Shown here: positions 18,684-27,764 of the stretch, piece by piece
Layout: each line of letters begins with the position of its first letter
Position numbering within the stretch: position 1 is the first letter of the stretch
Assembly (NCBI GenBank): GCA_017510785.1
Contig: JAFWMH010000077.1
Span: 62,001 to 126,000 of the forward strand
Source: Atopobiaceae bacterium
Lineage (GTDB): Bacteria; Actinomycetota; Coriobacteriia; Coriobacteriales; Atopobiaceae
DNA length: 64,000 nt
Direction: 5' to 3'
Notes under the pieces: model-generated
What the model was told of the DNA's origin: nothing
Database searches by the model: none
The model's input: only the letters and a program-made list of their open reading frames with translations
Position numbers and translations under genes: made by a program

Positions 18684-20555
18684 TCACGCGCGCTCACCTG
18701 CCAACTCGTTCGCCACTCCAAGCGCAGGACACACGCCGCACCCCGTGCACTGCGTCATCGTGCAGTCCGCCGTAGTAACGCCTTCCATTGCACGGCGCCA
18801 TTCCCGCTGCAAGAATCCCTTCGAAACGCCCGGGGACGTATGGTCCCACGGCAAGCGAGCGTCGAGGTCGAAGCGCTCGCAAGCGATGTTCTCCAAATCG
18901 AGGCCAATATCGGCAGCGGCATCCGCCCAACGCTCGAAGCTAAACTGGTCCGTCCACGCATCGAAGCGACATCCACGCCGCCACGCGGCGAGCACAAGAT
19001 CAAACCCAGTGCGCCCCATCTTGGAAAGCGCACCCTCCACAAGCGACGTTTCGGCATCGTGATACGCTATGCGAACGGCACGGTCGGTCGCCGCGTGCAG
19101 CATAACCCGCTGCCGACGATGCGTTTCCTCCAAAGGCAGCTGACCCTCCCATTGGAAAGGCGTATGACACTTTGGCACGAATACCGCCACCGAAATGCCC
19201 ACCGTCACCTTCGCGCGCTTCCCACACACCTCGCGCCCAATATCGGCCACGTGCTCGGCCATGTGCGATATTCCCTTGAGGTCCTCGTCCGTCTCGGTTG
19301 GCAGCCCCATCATGAAGTACAGCTTCATGCGCCTATACCCATTGGCAAACGCGTTGCGCGCCGCAGCCTCCATGTTCTCATCCGTAACGTTTTTGTTTAT
19401 CACGTCGCGCAAGCGCTGCGAACCCGCCTCGGGCGCAAACGTAAGGCCTGCACGACGCGACGAACGCGCAGAAGTGGCCATTTCCACCCCGTAGCTATCG
19501 AGCCTCTGCGACGGAATCGAAATGCGCACGCCCCGCTCGCTGAGCTGGCCATATAGCTCGTGAAGGATGCTCGCGCACTCCGAGTGGTCGGTAGTGGAGA
19601 GCGACGAAAGGCAGCACTCATCGTAGCCGCTCGTCTCCAAACCACGCCCCACCGCCTCGACGATTTGCTCCTTCGGCCGCTCGCGCACTGGTCTATACGT
19701 CATCCCCGCCTGACAAAACCTGCAGCCGCGCGCGCACCCACGCAGTATTTCCACCGTCAGGCGATCCTGAACCACCGTAAGATACGGAACGATGCGCTGT
19801 GCCACCGGCTCGGTTTTCTGCAGACTTGCGATGCAATGCTTCGTAACGCATGCGGGAGCACCCGAACCCTCCTTCGGCACGCAGTATCCCCAGCGCGTGG
19901 ACGTCTCGTCCACAACCACGTCGTAGAGCGCGGGTACATATACGCCCGGCAGCAAGGAAAGACGCCGCCAAATCTCACGCCTCGAAACGCCCTCCTCGCG
20001 CGCCTCGCGCACGCACTGCGCCATGTTCGTAATCGCACCTTCGCCGTCGCCTAGCAATACGGCATCGAACATGGGCGCAACAGGTTCGCAGTTCCACGCA
20101 CTCGGTCCGCCCGCAATTACGATGGGCTCGTCCTCCTCACGCTCGTCTGCACGCAGCGTAATGCCCGCGAGATCGAGCGCCTCAACAATGTTGGTACACA
20201 CCAACTCATGCGCAAGCGTAAAACCCACCAAATCGAACGATGCCACAGGCGACGAGGATTCCAACGAGAGCAAGGGTATGGAGCGCTCTCGCATAAACCC
20301 GGCCATGTCTATCCACGGCAAATACGCCCTCTCGCAGGAAATCCCGTCCTGCCTGTTGAGCTCATCGTAAAGAATCGCAATGCCGAGGTTCGGAAGCCCA
20401 ACGTCGTACACGTCCGGGTACATTATGCACACATGGAACGGTCCATCCTGCTCCTCAACCGCACCCCACTCATGGTTAAGATACCTGCTCGGACGCTCCA
20501 CCCGCTCGAGGAGTGGTTCTAGCAGATAAAACAGGTTCTCTCGTTCCCTCCTCAT
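18684..20555 (-). CDS. TIGR03960-family radical SAM protein
   Basis: A 623-residue protein with an N-terminal B12-binding-like domain (YPDVYDVGLPNLGIAILYDEL) and the radical SAM cluster motif CARGCRFCQAG near residue 275, which holds a 4Fe-4S cluster. A C-terminal cysteine group, CTMTQCTGCGVCP, may bind a further cluster or metal. Length and order match the family. Its ATG overlaps the TGA of the upstream gene by four bases. The substrate is not known for the family. Confidence 0.9.
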   Translation of the reverse strand: MRRERENLFYLLEPLLERVERPSRYLNHEWGAVEEQDGPFHVCIMYPDVYDVGLPNLGIAILYDELNRQDGISCERAYLPWIDMAGFMRERSIPLLSLESSSPVASFDLVGFTLAHELVCTNIVEALDLAGITLRADEREEDEPIVIAGGPSAWNCEPVAPMFDAVLLGDGEGAITNMAQCVREAREEGVSRREIWRRLSLLPGVYVPALYDVVVDETSTRWGYCVPKEGSGAPACVTKHCIASLQKTEPVAQRIVPYLTVVQDRLTVEILRGCARGCRFCQAGMTYRPVRERPKEQIVEAVGRGLETSGYDECCLSSLSTTDHSECASILHELYGQLSERGVRISIPSQRLDSYGVEMATSARSSRRAGLTFAPEAGSQRLRDVINKNVTDENMEAAARNAFANGYRRMKLYFMMGLPTETDEDLKGISHMAEHVADIGREVCGKRAKVTVGISVAVFVPKCHTPFQWEGQLPLEETHRRQRVMLHAATDRAVRIAYHDAETSLVEGALSKMGRTGFDLVLAAWRRGCRFDAWTDQFSFERWADAAADIGLDLENIACERFDLDARLPWDHTSPGVSKGFLQREWRRAMEGVTTADCTMTQCTGCGVCPALGVANELAGERA

Positions 20556-21514
20556 GCAAGCGCCCCACCTTCGCCAATGGAAATGTACACGCGCTCGGAG
20601 GGAGCCTCCACCTCAACCTCTTCCCCCTTTTCGAAGAAGGGCAGCATGGCTTCTCGTATGGGATTCTCGCTGGACGGCACTTCGTAGTACTCGTCCTCAA
20701 ACGGGTCGGTAAAGTGCGACGCCAGCATTCTGCCCGTTACCAGCGTGCCTCCGTAGGCGATGCCCACGCGCAGCAGAAGTCCCAAATGGGGGAACACCCG
20801 CGTCACCAAACGCGAAGCCCAGCGATAGGCAAAGCCCGCAAACACCACCGCCGTGACCTCCGGAACACGTCCGAGGCTCAACCCATGGCCATACGTCGCG
20901 GCAATATCGAACGAAAGATTAATTTGGTTCATCGTCATGAGCGGCATGCCTGCGCCAGGAATGAAGTCCGCCACGCTCATGAAGGCATTACGCGCGGCGC
21001 ACCTGCTCACCAGCCGTGCCGTCGCAACGTCGCGGCAAAACGCAAAGTTCGCCGCACACGAAACGTCCTTCTCTGTTGCGTCGAGCAACACGTTTGCCAT
21101 GCGCTCAACGAGTGCTTCGCGCTCGGTGGACACCGCATCCTTCACATACTGGCCAAGCTTCGAAGGCAAATGAGTCTCCGGCACGTCGAGACTCGATTGG
21201 GCCACCACAACCACATGTTGGCGCACACCCGCAAAGGCACGTATGGCATTGCGCACGAGCTCGTCGCTACCACCGGCCACGACGACTCCCACGTCGATGC
21301 CAGCAACAGTCGGCACGCCTCCCAGCGCGTGTACGTCCACCACCGCATCGCGCTCTGGCACGAACGCATCGCGCACCGCACGTACGAGCCATCCTTCCGC
21401 CAGAGGATCCACCAGCACGCTTATGTGCAAGTGCTCCTCCATATTCTCCTCCGCCTCGCGTCCCATGTTCACGACGCCGCGGAGCTTATCCATCGATATC
21501 TTTTTTGCAGGCAT
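20552..21514 (-). CDS. DUF697-like membrane-associated protein
   Basis: A 320-residue protein. The N-terminal half looks like a degenerate nucleotide-binding fold (VVVAGGSDELVRNAIRAF and VVVVAQSSLDVP), but no intact Walker A is visible. The second half (FMSVADFIPGAGMPLMTMNQINL, then a hydrophobic stretch) resembles DUF697, which usually accompanies small GTPases. It is placed between rodA and the radical SAM gene and overlaps the latter by four bases. The ATG at 21514 has AAGGAGAA upstream. A role linked to envelope growth is inferred from context only. Confidence 0.65.
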   Translation of the reverse strand: MPAKKISMDKLRGVVNMGREAEENMEEHLHISVLVDPLAEGWLVRAVRDAFVPERDAVVDVHALGGVPTVAGIDVGVVVAGGSDELVRNAIRAFAGVRQHVVVVAQSSLDVPETHLPSKLGQYVKDAVSTEREALVERMANVLLDATEKDVSCAANFAFCRDVATARLVSRCAARNAFMSVADFIPGAGMPLMTMNQINLSFDIAATYGHGLSLGRVPEVTAVVFAGFAYRWASRLVTRVFPHLGLLLRVGIAYGGTLVTGRMLASHFTDPFEDEYYEVPSSENPIREAMLPFFEKGEEVEVEAPSERVYISIGEGGALA

Positions 21515-21556
21515 GCCTTCTCCTTGAAAACGCCAACCGTATTACTCTACCTCAAT

Positions 21557-22786
21557 TTAGCCGGCCTTCGTACGATAGTGCCACACCGACTGCACAAGAC
21601 CCGCCGAGACCATCTGCGAAATCATCGACGACGAGCCAAAGCTTACGAACGGCAGCGGAATGCCCGTGATGGGCATGATTCCTATGCACATTCCCACGTT
21701 TTGCAACAGCTGGAAGGCCCACATCGAGGCGACGCCAACCAGCACCAGCTTTCCAAACGTCGACTCCACGCGCAGTGCCAAGCCTACCGTCGCAAGAATC
21801 ATCCAGCCAAAAAGGAACAGCAGAAGCATTGAGCCGACGAAGCCGAACTCCTCTGCCAGCAGCGCGAACACGAAGTCGGTATGTGCCTCGGGAAGGAATC
21901 CACCACCCGCCTGACTCGCGTTGCCAATTCCCTTGCCAAACAGCCCACCCGAGCCTACGGCAATCTTGGCCTGCTGAAGGTTGTATCCGTTACCCGTCGG
22001 ATCAACCGAAGGGTCCACGAACACGACGAGACGGTTGATTTGATACTGCTTGAGGATGCTCGGCAACCCCTCCGTCATGGAACTCGCAACCACCACGATG
22101 GCTCCCACAACAATGATGCCAACCGTCACCAGCACCCATCTGCTGTTTGCGCCGCCGCACACGATGATGCTCGCGCCGAGCACCAGCACGATGAGGCCCG
22201 TCCCCAAGTCCGGTTGCGTGAGAATAAGTACGAACGGCACGCACAAAACGCCACACAGCTTGAGGTAGTCGCGCAGCGTCTCGATGCGCCCGTTGTACTC
22301 CGCCGTAAGCGAGGCCATGAGCAATATGGTAACGGGCTTGGCGAGCTCGGAGGGCTGCGCGCGCAAACCGATGAGCGGCACTTGCACCCAGCCAGTCATG
22401 CCCATCGCGTTATAGCCAAGCCCTGGAACCGAGGGCAGCAGCATGAGGACGATGTCTATTATCAGCAGCAAAGTCGACTTGCCCGAAAACACGCGGTAGT
22501 CGTAGGCCCACACCAACGCGGCGCACGCAAAGCCAATAGCAATTCCGCCAAGGTGGCGTGGAAACGATGCGTCTACCATGGTCAGAGACGCCGACCACAT
22601 CACGATGGTCCCGAAAACAACGATGAGGACATTGGGAATGAGCTGCATAAGATACACGCTGCCCAATGGCCCCTTACGCTGCAGGCCCGCCCCGCCCATA
22701 CGCGCTAGAGCAAAGCCGAACTTGTCGAGAAGGCCATCGAAAATACCTCGCATCTCGCCTTCGCGTATGCCTTGTTCTACTGCCAT
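21557..22786 (-). CDS. rodA: rod-shape peptidoglycan polymerase RodA
   Basis: SEDS-family glycosyltransferase that polymerises lipid II during cell elongation, working with PBP2. The 409 residues have about ten membrane segments and the SEDS signatures GLRAQPSELAKP, LTQPDLGTG, and PLPFVSFGSSSM. The start is ATG 22786 with AGGGG seven bases upstream; GTG at 22789 is the first codon of the open frame. It starts nine bases after the PBP2 stop. Confidence 0.94.
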   Translation of the reverse strand: MAVEQGIREGEMRGIFDGLLDKFGFALARMGGAGLQRKGPLGSVYLMQLIPNVLIVVFGTIVMWSASLTMVDASFPRHLGGIAIGFACAALVWAYDYRVFSGKSTLLLIIDIVLMLLPSVPGLGYNAMGMTGWVQVPLIGLRAQPSELAKPVTILLMASLTAEYNGRIETLRDYLKLCGVLCVPFVLILTQPDLGTGLIVLVLGASIIVCGGANSRWVLVTVGIIVVGAIVVVASSMTEGLPSILKQYQINRLVVFVDPSVDPTGNGYNLQQAKIAVGSGGLFGKGIGNASQAGGGFLPEAHTDFVFALLAEEFGFVGSMLLLFLFGWMILATVGLALRVESTFGKLVLVGVASMWAFQLLQNVGMCIGIMPITGIPLPFVSFGSSSMISQMVSAGLVQSVWHYRTKAG

Positions 22787-22795
22787 CACACACCC

Positions 22796-24838
22796 CTAGT
22801 CGGCAACCTGCATGTCGGAGATGGCGACCAGCGCGTCATCTGGCTCACCAAAGAGTGCTCCAAGCACGTCGCGCGTAACGTAAAGCGCCGAACCACTTGC
22901 CCATGTTGCATCCTCAATGGTCGAAACGACGGCATAGCGTGGGTTTTGGGCTGGCGCGAAGGCGATGTACCAAGCCGTTGGGTTCTTTCCGACCTGCTCG
23001 CCCGTACCCGACTTTCCCGCAACGCGCTCCTTCATGTTATTGAAGTGCAGGGCAATCCACTCGCTCTCCTCATATATCGCACCCTGGAGACCTCTTAGCA
23101 CAAGGCTCAAATACGCAGGATCCTCGTGAACCTCTCGAAGCAACTGGGGTTCGTAGTCAATAACCGAGCCCGTACCCGTGCGCGAACGAATCGAGCGCAG
23201 CACATGCGGCCGCCACTGGCTTCCGCCCGTCGCTATGCCCGCGTAAGCACACAGCATTTGAATCGGAGTCACCAAAAGGTCGCCCTGACCAATGGCAAGG
23301 TTCGTAAAGTCGCCACCCTTCCACTGGCGATCGACGTCAGCCGCGTTCGTATAGTAGTTCCACTTCCAGTCCGCGTCGGGCACGCGTCCCTTGCCCTCGC
23401 CTGGCAAATCAACATCGGTAAGCGACCCCAGTCCCCACTCGCGAAGCTTCTCCTGAAACTTCTCCGGGTTGTTCGACTCGAAGAATCCCTTGCCGATTTC
23501 GTAGAACACCACGTCGCACGAAAACGTAATGCCCGACTCGAGCGTCATTTCGCCATGACCGGACTGCTTCCAACAATACTGTCCCGAAGCCACGCCAAAG
23601 CCCGTCCACCAGCCCGTACAATCGAACTTGGACCGCGCGTCGCAAATGCGATTGTCGAGCGCAGCAAATGCCGAGAGGGGCTTAATGGTAGAGGCCGACG
23701 GATACTGGCCGGCAATCGCCCGGTTCATGAGCGGGTTCGCGCTCGCCTCCGATTGCAGCGTTTCCCAGTCGTCGTTGGAAATGCCTCCCACAAAGATGTT
23801 GGGCGAATACGTGGGAGCGCTGGCCATCGCCAAAATCTCGCCATTCGTCACGTCCATGGCGATTACGGATCCGGCACAGCAGCGCGGACTCACCTTCTTT
23901 CGGATGTTTTCGATGATGCGCCCTAGCGACTCCTCCGCCGCCTGCTGCACCGTGGCGTCTATGGTAAGAATCACGTCGGAGCCACTTTGGGGCTCCACCA
24001 AGGTTGAGTACTCGCTCACGACGCCGTTGGCATCCACATGAACGCTTTGCTCCCCACGGACGCCCTGGAGCACGTTTTCGTACTCGTACTCGACGCCAGC
24101 CTGCCCCACCGTATCGCCTGCCTGGTACACAATGGCGCCTTGGTCGGTACTCTTCTCGCTCTCCTCGAGCTGCTCGCGCGTAACGGTTCCCGTGTATCCA
24201 ACAACATGCGCCGCCAACTGACCATACGGATAATGACGTGCCGTTCGCTCCTCCACGCTCACGCCTTCGAAGAGGTAGGGATGCTCGCCAATGAACGCCA
24301 CCACGCGACGAGAGACGTCCTGAGCCACCGTGCGATCGGATTGCGCGCCTTCGCTTTGGTCCTGAATCTTACGTCGCACGGCTGCGGCAGGCATGCCTAT
24401 GAGGTTGGCTAGGAGCTTTACCTCAATGGGATTCTCTACTACGTCCGGCTTCGATACCACCGTGAGCGCCGGACGGTTTCCCACCAACTCGTTGCCATTG
24501 CGATCGAGAATACGTCCCCTCGGCGCCACGAGCGAAATGGTGCGCGTCCGGTTTTGCTCCGCCTGCTCGCTATACTCATCGTTCGAAACGAGCTGCATCG
24601 ACCACAATCGTCCCACGAGCGTGCCCACAACGGCCACGATGCACAACCCGAGTCCAAGCAAACGAGTACGAATGCCGTTACCAGCCGACGAGTCGTTTCC
24701 TCCCGCCGCGCGCGGCGCCGTTCCGCCAATGTCCATCTTGAGCTTCTCGTCGTCACTACGACTGTAGAACACGTACAATCCGACGAGCGAAAGAAGCAGA
24801 ATTATTATGAGCGCAATAATGATGTTCGTGAGCGTCAT
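22796..24838 (-). CDS. mrdA: penicillin-binding protein 2 (elongation transpeptidase)
   Basis: Class B PBP cross-linking peptidoglycan with RodA. The 680 residues carry two hydrophobic segments near the N-terminus (about 5-23 and 60-80), the PBP dimer domain, and the transpeptidase domain. The active-site motifs are SASTIK (SxxK), SCDVV (SxN-like, with Asp) and KSGTGE (KTG). The extra first membrane segment is unusual; most PBP2 proteins have one. Its ATG follows mreD by ten bases and precedes rodA. Confidence 0.93.
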   Translation of the reverse strand: MTLTNIIIALIIILLLSLVGLYVFYSRSDDEKLKMDIGGTAPRAAGGNDSSAGNGIRTRLLGLGLCIVAVVGTLVGRLWSMQLVSNDEYSEQAEQNRTRTISLVAPRGRILDRNGNELVGNRPALTVVSKPDVVENPIEVKLLANLIGMPAAAVRRKIQDQSEGAQSDRTVAQDVSRRVVAFIGEHPYLFEGVSVEERTARHYPYGQLAAHVVGYTGTVTREQLEESEKSTDQGAIVYQAGDTVGQAGVEYEYENVLQGVRGEQSVHVDANGVVSEYSTLVEPQSGSDVILTIDATVQQAAEESLGRIIENIRKKVSPRCCAGSVIAMDVTNGEILAMASAPTYSPNIFVGGISNDDWETLQSEASANPLMNRAIAGQYPSASTIKPLSAFAALDNRICDARSKFDCTGWWTGFGVASGQYCWKQSGHGEMTLESGITFSCDVVFYEIGKGFFESNNPEKFQEKLREWGLGSLTDVDLPGEGKGRVPDADWKWNYYTNAADVDRQWKGGDFTNLAIGQGDLLVTPIQMLCAYAGIATGGSQWRPHVLRSIRSRTGTGSVIDYEPQLLREVHEDPAYLSLVLRGLQGAIYEESEWIALHFNNMKERVAGKSGTGEQVGKNPTAWYIAFAPAQNPRYAVVSTIEDATWASGSALYVTRDVLGALFGEPDDALVAISDMQVAD

Positions 24839-24848
24839 AGCACATCAC

Positions 24849-25415
24849 CTAAAGGTTGCTCACGTCGTAGTGTGAGGATCCACGATGAACGCCAGGGGTG
24901 CCCTTCGTCCTGCCACGAACCTTTCCCGTCGCCTTTACTTGCAAATACGCAAACGGCACGAATGCCACGAACGTGAGCGCAAAACTCGGCAACGTGCGAA
25001 GCATGATGCATTCGTATAAGCTCTCGGTATCGCCTATCGTCAGCATGGTGAGATGATACGTGAACAGTACCACAAGCGCGCCGAATCCAAACGCGCTCAG
25101 GCAGGAAACGAAACCATCGCCAAAGCGATTGCGCGCCTCCAGTCCCAGAACATAGGAAAACACGGTGAGCAGCATTGCCATGAGCCCAATGGGAGTCGTT
25201 GCCGTGAGGTCGTACACCAAACCGCTTGCGAACCCAACTACGACACCTGCTTTGCCACCGATGGAAAGCGCAATGATGCCGGCAAACACGAGGGCGAAGT
25301 TGGCACACCCACTGCCCAGCAACACATGAGGCGCTATGGCAAGCTGCAACACCAGGCACACAACACCGATCACCACCGTGCTTCGACGGTTTTTGTTGGC
25401 ATCCTTAACCTGCAT
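24849..25415 (-). CDS. mreD: rod-shape protein MreD
   Basis: Membrane component of the elongasome, 188 residues with about five membrane segments. The family is weakly conserved. The call rests on the segments VVGFASGLVYDLTATTPIG and the fixed position between mreC (overlapping by 11 bases) and mrdA. The C-terminal 20 residues are basic and polar. Confidence 0.88.
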   Translation of the reverse strand: MQVKDANKNRRSTVVIGVVCLVLQLAIAPHVLLGSGCANFALVFAGIIALSIGGKAGVVVGFASGLVYDLTATTPIGLMAMLLTVFSYVLGLEARNRFGDGFVSCLSAFGFGALVVLFTYHLTMLTIGDTESLYECIMLRTLPSFALTFVAFVPFAYLQVKATGKVRGRTKGTPGVHRGSSHYDVSNL

Positions 25416-26655
25416 CGCTTAGCCCACCTCCCATCGCATTCGTCGTCCCATACTCATTCTGCCCGTACACATCCTCGCCGTAAACGTTCTGACCATCAGC
25501 ATCCTCATCGCCACCCTGCGTCGCGGACGTTCTGCGCTGGGTCCGTGTGGAATTGGCATTGGCCGTTCCGTTTTCGTCCGTCACTTGTTCGTTCGCTTGT
25601 CCTTCGGCCTGGCCTCCGTCCCGCGCGTCGCCACCCTCCGATACACCGTTCTCATTGTTTGCAGCGTTCGCGCCGTTCTCGGCGTTCTCCGCATTTGCAC
25701 CAACAGCATGGCCGGAAGCCGCCTCCAAGTCGGGCTGGTCCGCACTAACGATGTCCTCGCTCGTGGCTTGTTGCTCCTCCGTAAGCGACGTAATGACGAG
25801 GACTTCCTCGAGGGTTTCGGGCCGGAAGAACGGCTCGACCACAATATCGTAGTACGTCGACCCCGGGTTCTTCTCCACGGTAGTTACCTTGCCCACCGGA
25901 AGACCCTTCGGGAACACGCCTCCCAAGCCACTCGTCACCACCACATCGCCCACGTTAACCGCTTGGTCGGTACGGATGAGCGTAAGACGAAGCGTGCCGT
26001 CGGGAGAACCCACCGCCATGCCCTGCGCACGGCTCGTCTGCACCATGGCCGCCACCGACGAGCTTTCGTCCGTAAGCAGGCGCACGGTAGACGTCGTGCC
26101 CGCACAACTAATGACCTGACCAACCGCACCGTAGGCATTGGTTACGGGCATGCCAACCGTAACGCCCGATGTTCCGCCTTTATCAATGGTGACTGCGGCT
26201 ACCCACGAATCGCTCGAACCAGCTATGATTCGCGCTGCTATAGACTGCAGGCTGTACGTGTTGCGCAAATCGAGCAATTCCTCGAGTCGCCGTGCCGCTT
26301 GGTCGGCCTCCTCAAGTTCAACGTTTCGAGCCCGCAACTCTTCGTTCTCCTGCTTAAGCTCCGAAAGTGTTTGCTCGTCGGCGGTAAGGTTGCGAAATAT
26401 ATTGCCTAATCCCGTTATGGGCGCCACAACGTATCCGCCCGCCACCTTTATGGGCGACGTAATGGTTTGCACGACTCCTCGAGCGGCACCAAGGATGCCC
26501 CTATCGCCCTCCCTCACGCTAAACGTGAACAGGATGAGCGAAAGGGCAACCAGAACAACCGTGAGTATGCCAGCACTACCACCCGTCTCGTTTCGCATGA
26601 GCTTCGACGACGATGGTTTGGCACGCCCACTGTGCATGGACGGCATTTTGGCCAT
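25405..26655 (-). CDS. mreC: rod-shape protein MreC with long acidic tail
   Basis: Bitopic elongasome protein that activates PBP2. The 416 residues comprise a short basic cytoplasmic start, a membrane segment (about 28-46), a coiled coil (about 95-130), and the MreC beta-barrel region (GVTVGMPVTNAYGAVGQVI, VTSGLGGVFPKGLPVGKV). The last 120 residues are a low-complexity, Ala/Asn/Glu/Gly-rich tail with VYGEDVYGQNEYG-type repeats, absent from most MreC proteins. The gene is ten bases after mreB. Confidence 0.92.
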   Translation of the reverse strand: MAKMPSMHSGRAKPSSSKLMRNETGGSAGILTVVLVALSLILFTFSVREGDRGILGAARGVVQTITSPIKVAGGYVVAPITGLGNIFRNLTADEQTLSELKQENEELRARNVELEEADQAARRLEELLDLRNTYSLQSIAARIIAGSSDSWVAAVTIDKGGTSGVTVGMPVTNAYGAVGQVISCAGTTSTVRLLTDESSSVAAMVQTSRAQGMAVGSPDGTLRLTLIRTDQAVNVGDVVVTSGLGGVFPKGLPVGKVTTVEKNPGSTYYDIVVEPFFRPETLEEVLVITSLTEEQQATSEDIVSADQPDLEAASGHAVGANAENAENGANAANNENGVSEGGDARDGGQAEGQANEQVTDENGTANANSTRTQRRTSATQGGDEDADGQNVYGEDVYGQNEYGTTNAMGGGLSDAG

Positions 26656-26665
26656 AGTTGATTCC

Positions 26666-27709
26666 CTACAAGCCAGCGCTCTGCACGAAGCCTCCCGACA
26701 AAGCGTTGGCCTCGAGCACCTTAGCGCATCCGTTGACGACGTTTTCGAGCGCTGTGGGGCTCACGTTAACTGGAACGCCCGTTTCTTCCCTCAGTCGATG
26801 GTCGAGGCCGCGAAGAAAACCCCCGCCACCCGTAAGCAGTATGCCATAGTACATGAGGTCGCTCGCAAGGTCGGGCGGCGTCGCGTCGAGCGTGTCCTTT
26901 ACCGCCTTCGTTACCTCGTCGAGGGGCTTGTCGAGCGCACGACGAATCTCCTCGCTTTCGATGCGCACCGTCTTGGGCATGCCGCTCATCACGTCACGTC
27001 CGTTAACCTCCACGTCGAGCTCCTCACGCAGAGGTGCTGCCGAGCCAACCTTGATTTTAATATCCTCCGCAGTGCGCTCTCCAATGGAGAGGTTGTACAC
27101 GTCGCGGACGTGCTCCAAAATGGTTTGGTCGAACTCGTCGCCCGCCGTACGAATGGACTTCGAGACGACGATGCCACCCATCGCAATGACGGCCACCTCC
27201 GTAGTGCCACCGCCAATATCTACCACCATGGACCCAGTTGGATCCTCGATGGGCAAGTCGGCACCAATGGCCGCAGCCATGGGTTCCTCAATAAGAAACG
27301 CCTGCCTGGCACCGGCAGAAATCGTCGCCTCGAACACGGCGCGTTTTTCCACGGACGTAACGCCCGAGGGAACGCACACAACCACACGAGGTCGCGGAGA
27401 CCACGGATACTGACGTTCGCGCGCCTTCTCGATGAAGTAACGGAGCATGACTTCAGTTACGTCGAAGTCGGCAATGACGCCATCCTTGAGAGGCCGTTCC
27501 GCAATAATCGAGCCCGGTGTACGACCAATCATGCGCTTGGCATCTGCCCCAACAGCAAGTACTCGGTCCTCGCTCTTGTCGATAGCAACGACCGACGGCT
27601 CGTTGAGCACAATCCCCTGACCGCGGACGGCAACGAGCGTGTTAGCGGTGCCCAAGTCGATGGCAAGGTCACCGCCATATTCTCCGAACAAAGAGTCAAA
27701 GAAGCCCAT
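26666..27709 (-). CDS. mreB: rod-shape actin homologue MreB
   Basis: Filament-forming actin-like protein guiding lateral wall growth. The 347 residues start MGFFDSLFGEYGGDLAIDLG and contain DLGTANTLV (phosphate 1), DIGGGTTEVAV (phosphate 2) and TGGGGFLRGLD (adenosine motif). ATG 27709 was preferred to an upstream TTG. Gene order mreB-mreC-mreD-mrdA-rodA is the conserved elongation cluster and implies rod-shaped cells. Confidence 0.96.
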   Translation of the reverse strand: MGFFDSLFGEYGGDLAIDLGTANTLVAVRGQGIVLNEPSVVAIDKSEDRVLAVGADAKRMIGRTPGSIIAERPLKDGVIADFDVTEVMLRYFIEKARERQYPWSPRPRVVVCVPSGVTSVEKRAVFEATISAGARQAFLIEEPMAAAIGADLPIEDPTGSMVVDIGGGTTEVAVIAMGGIVVSKSIRTAGDEFDQTILEHVRDVYNLSIGERTAEDIKIKVGSAAPLREELDVEVNGRDVMSGMPKTVRIESEEIRRALDKPLDEVTKAVKDTLDATPPDLASDLMYYGILLTGGGGFLRGLDHRLREETGVPVNVSPTALENVVNGCAKVLEANALSGGFVQSAGL

Positions 27710-27764
27710 CTCTCCCAATCCTCACAAGCGGGCAAACCCTCAGTACTTCGTGCTAGAACTCAAA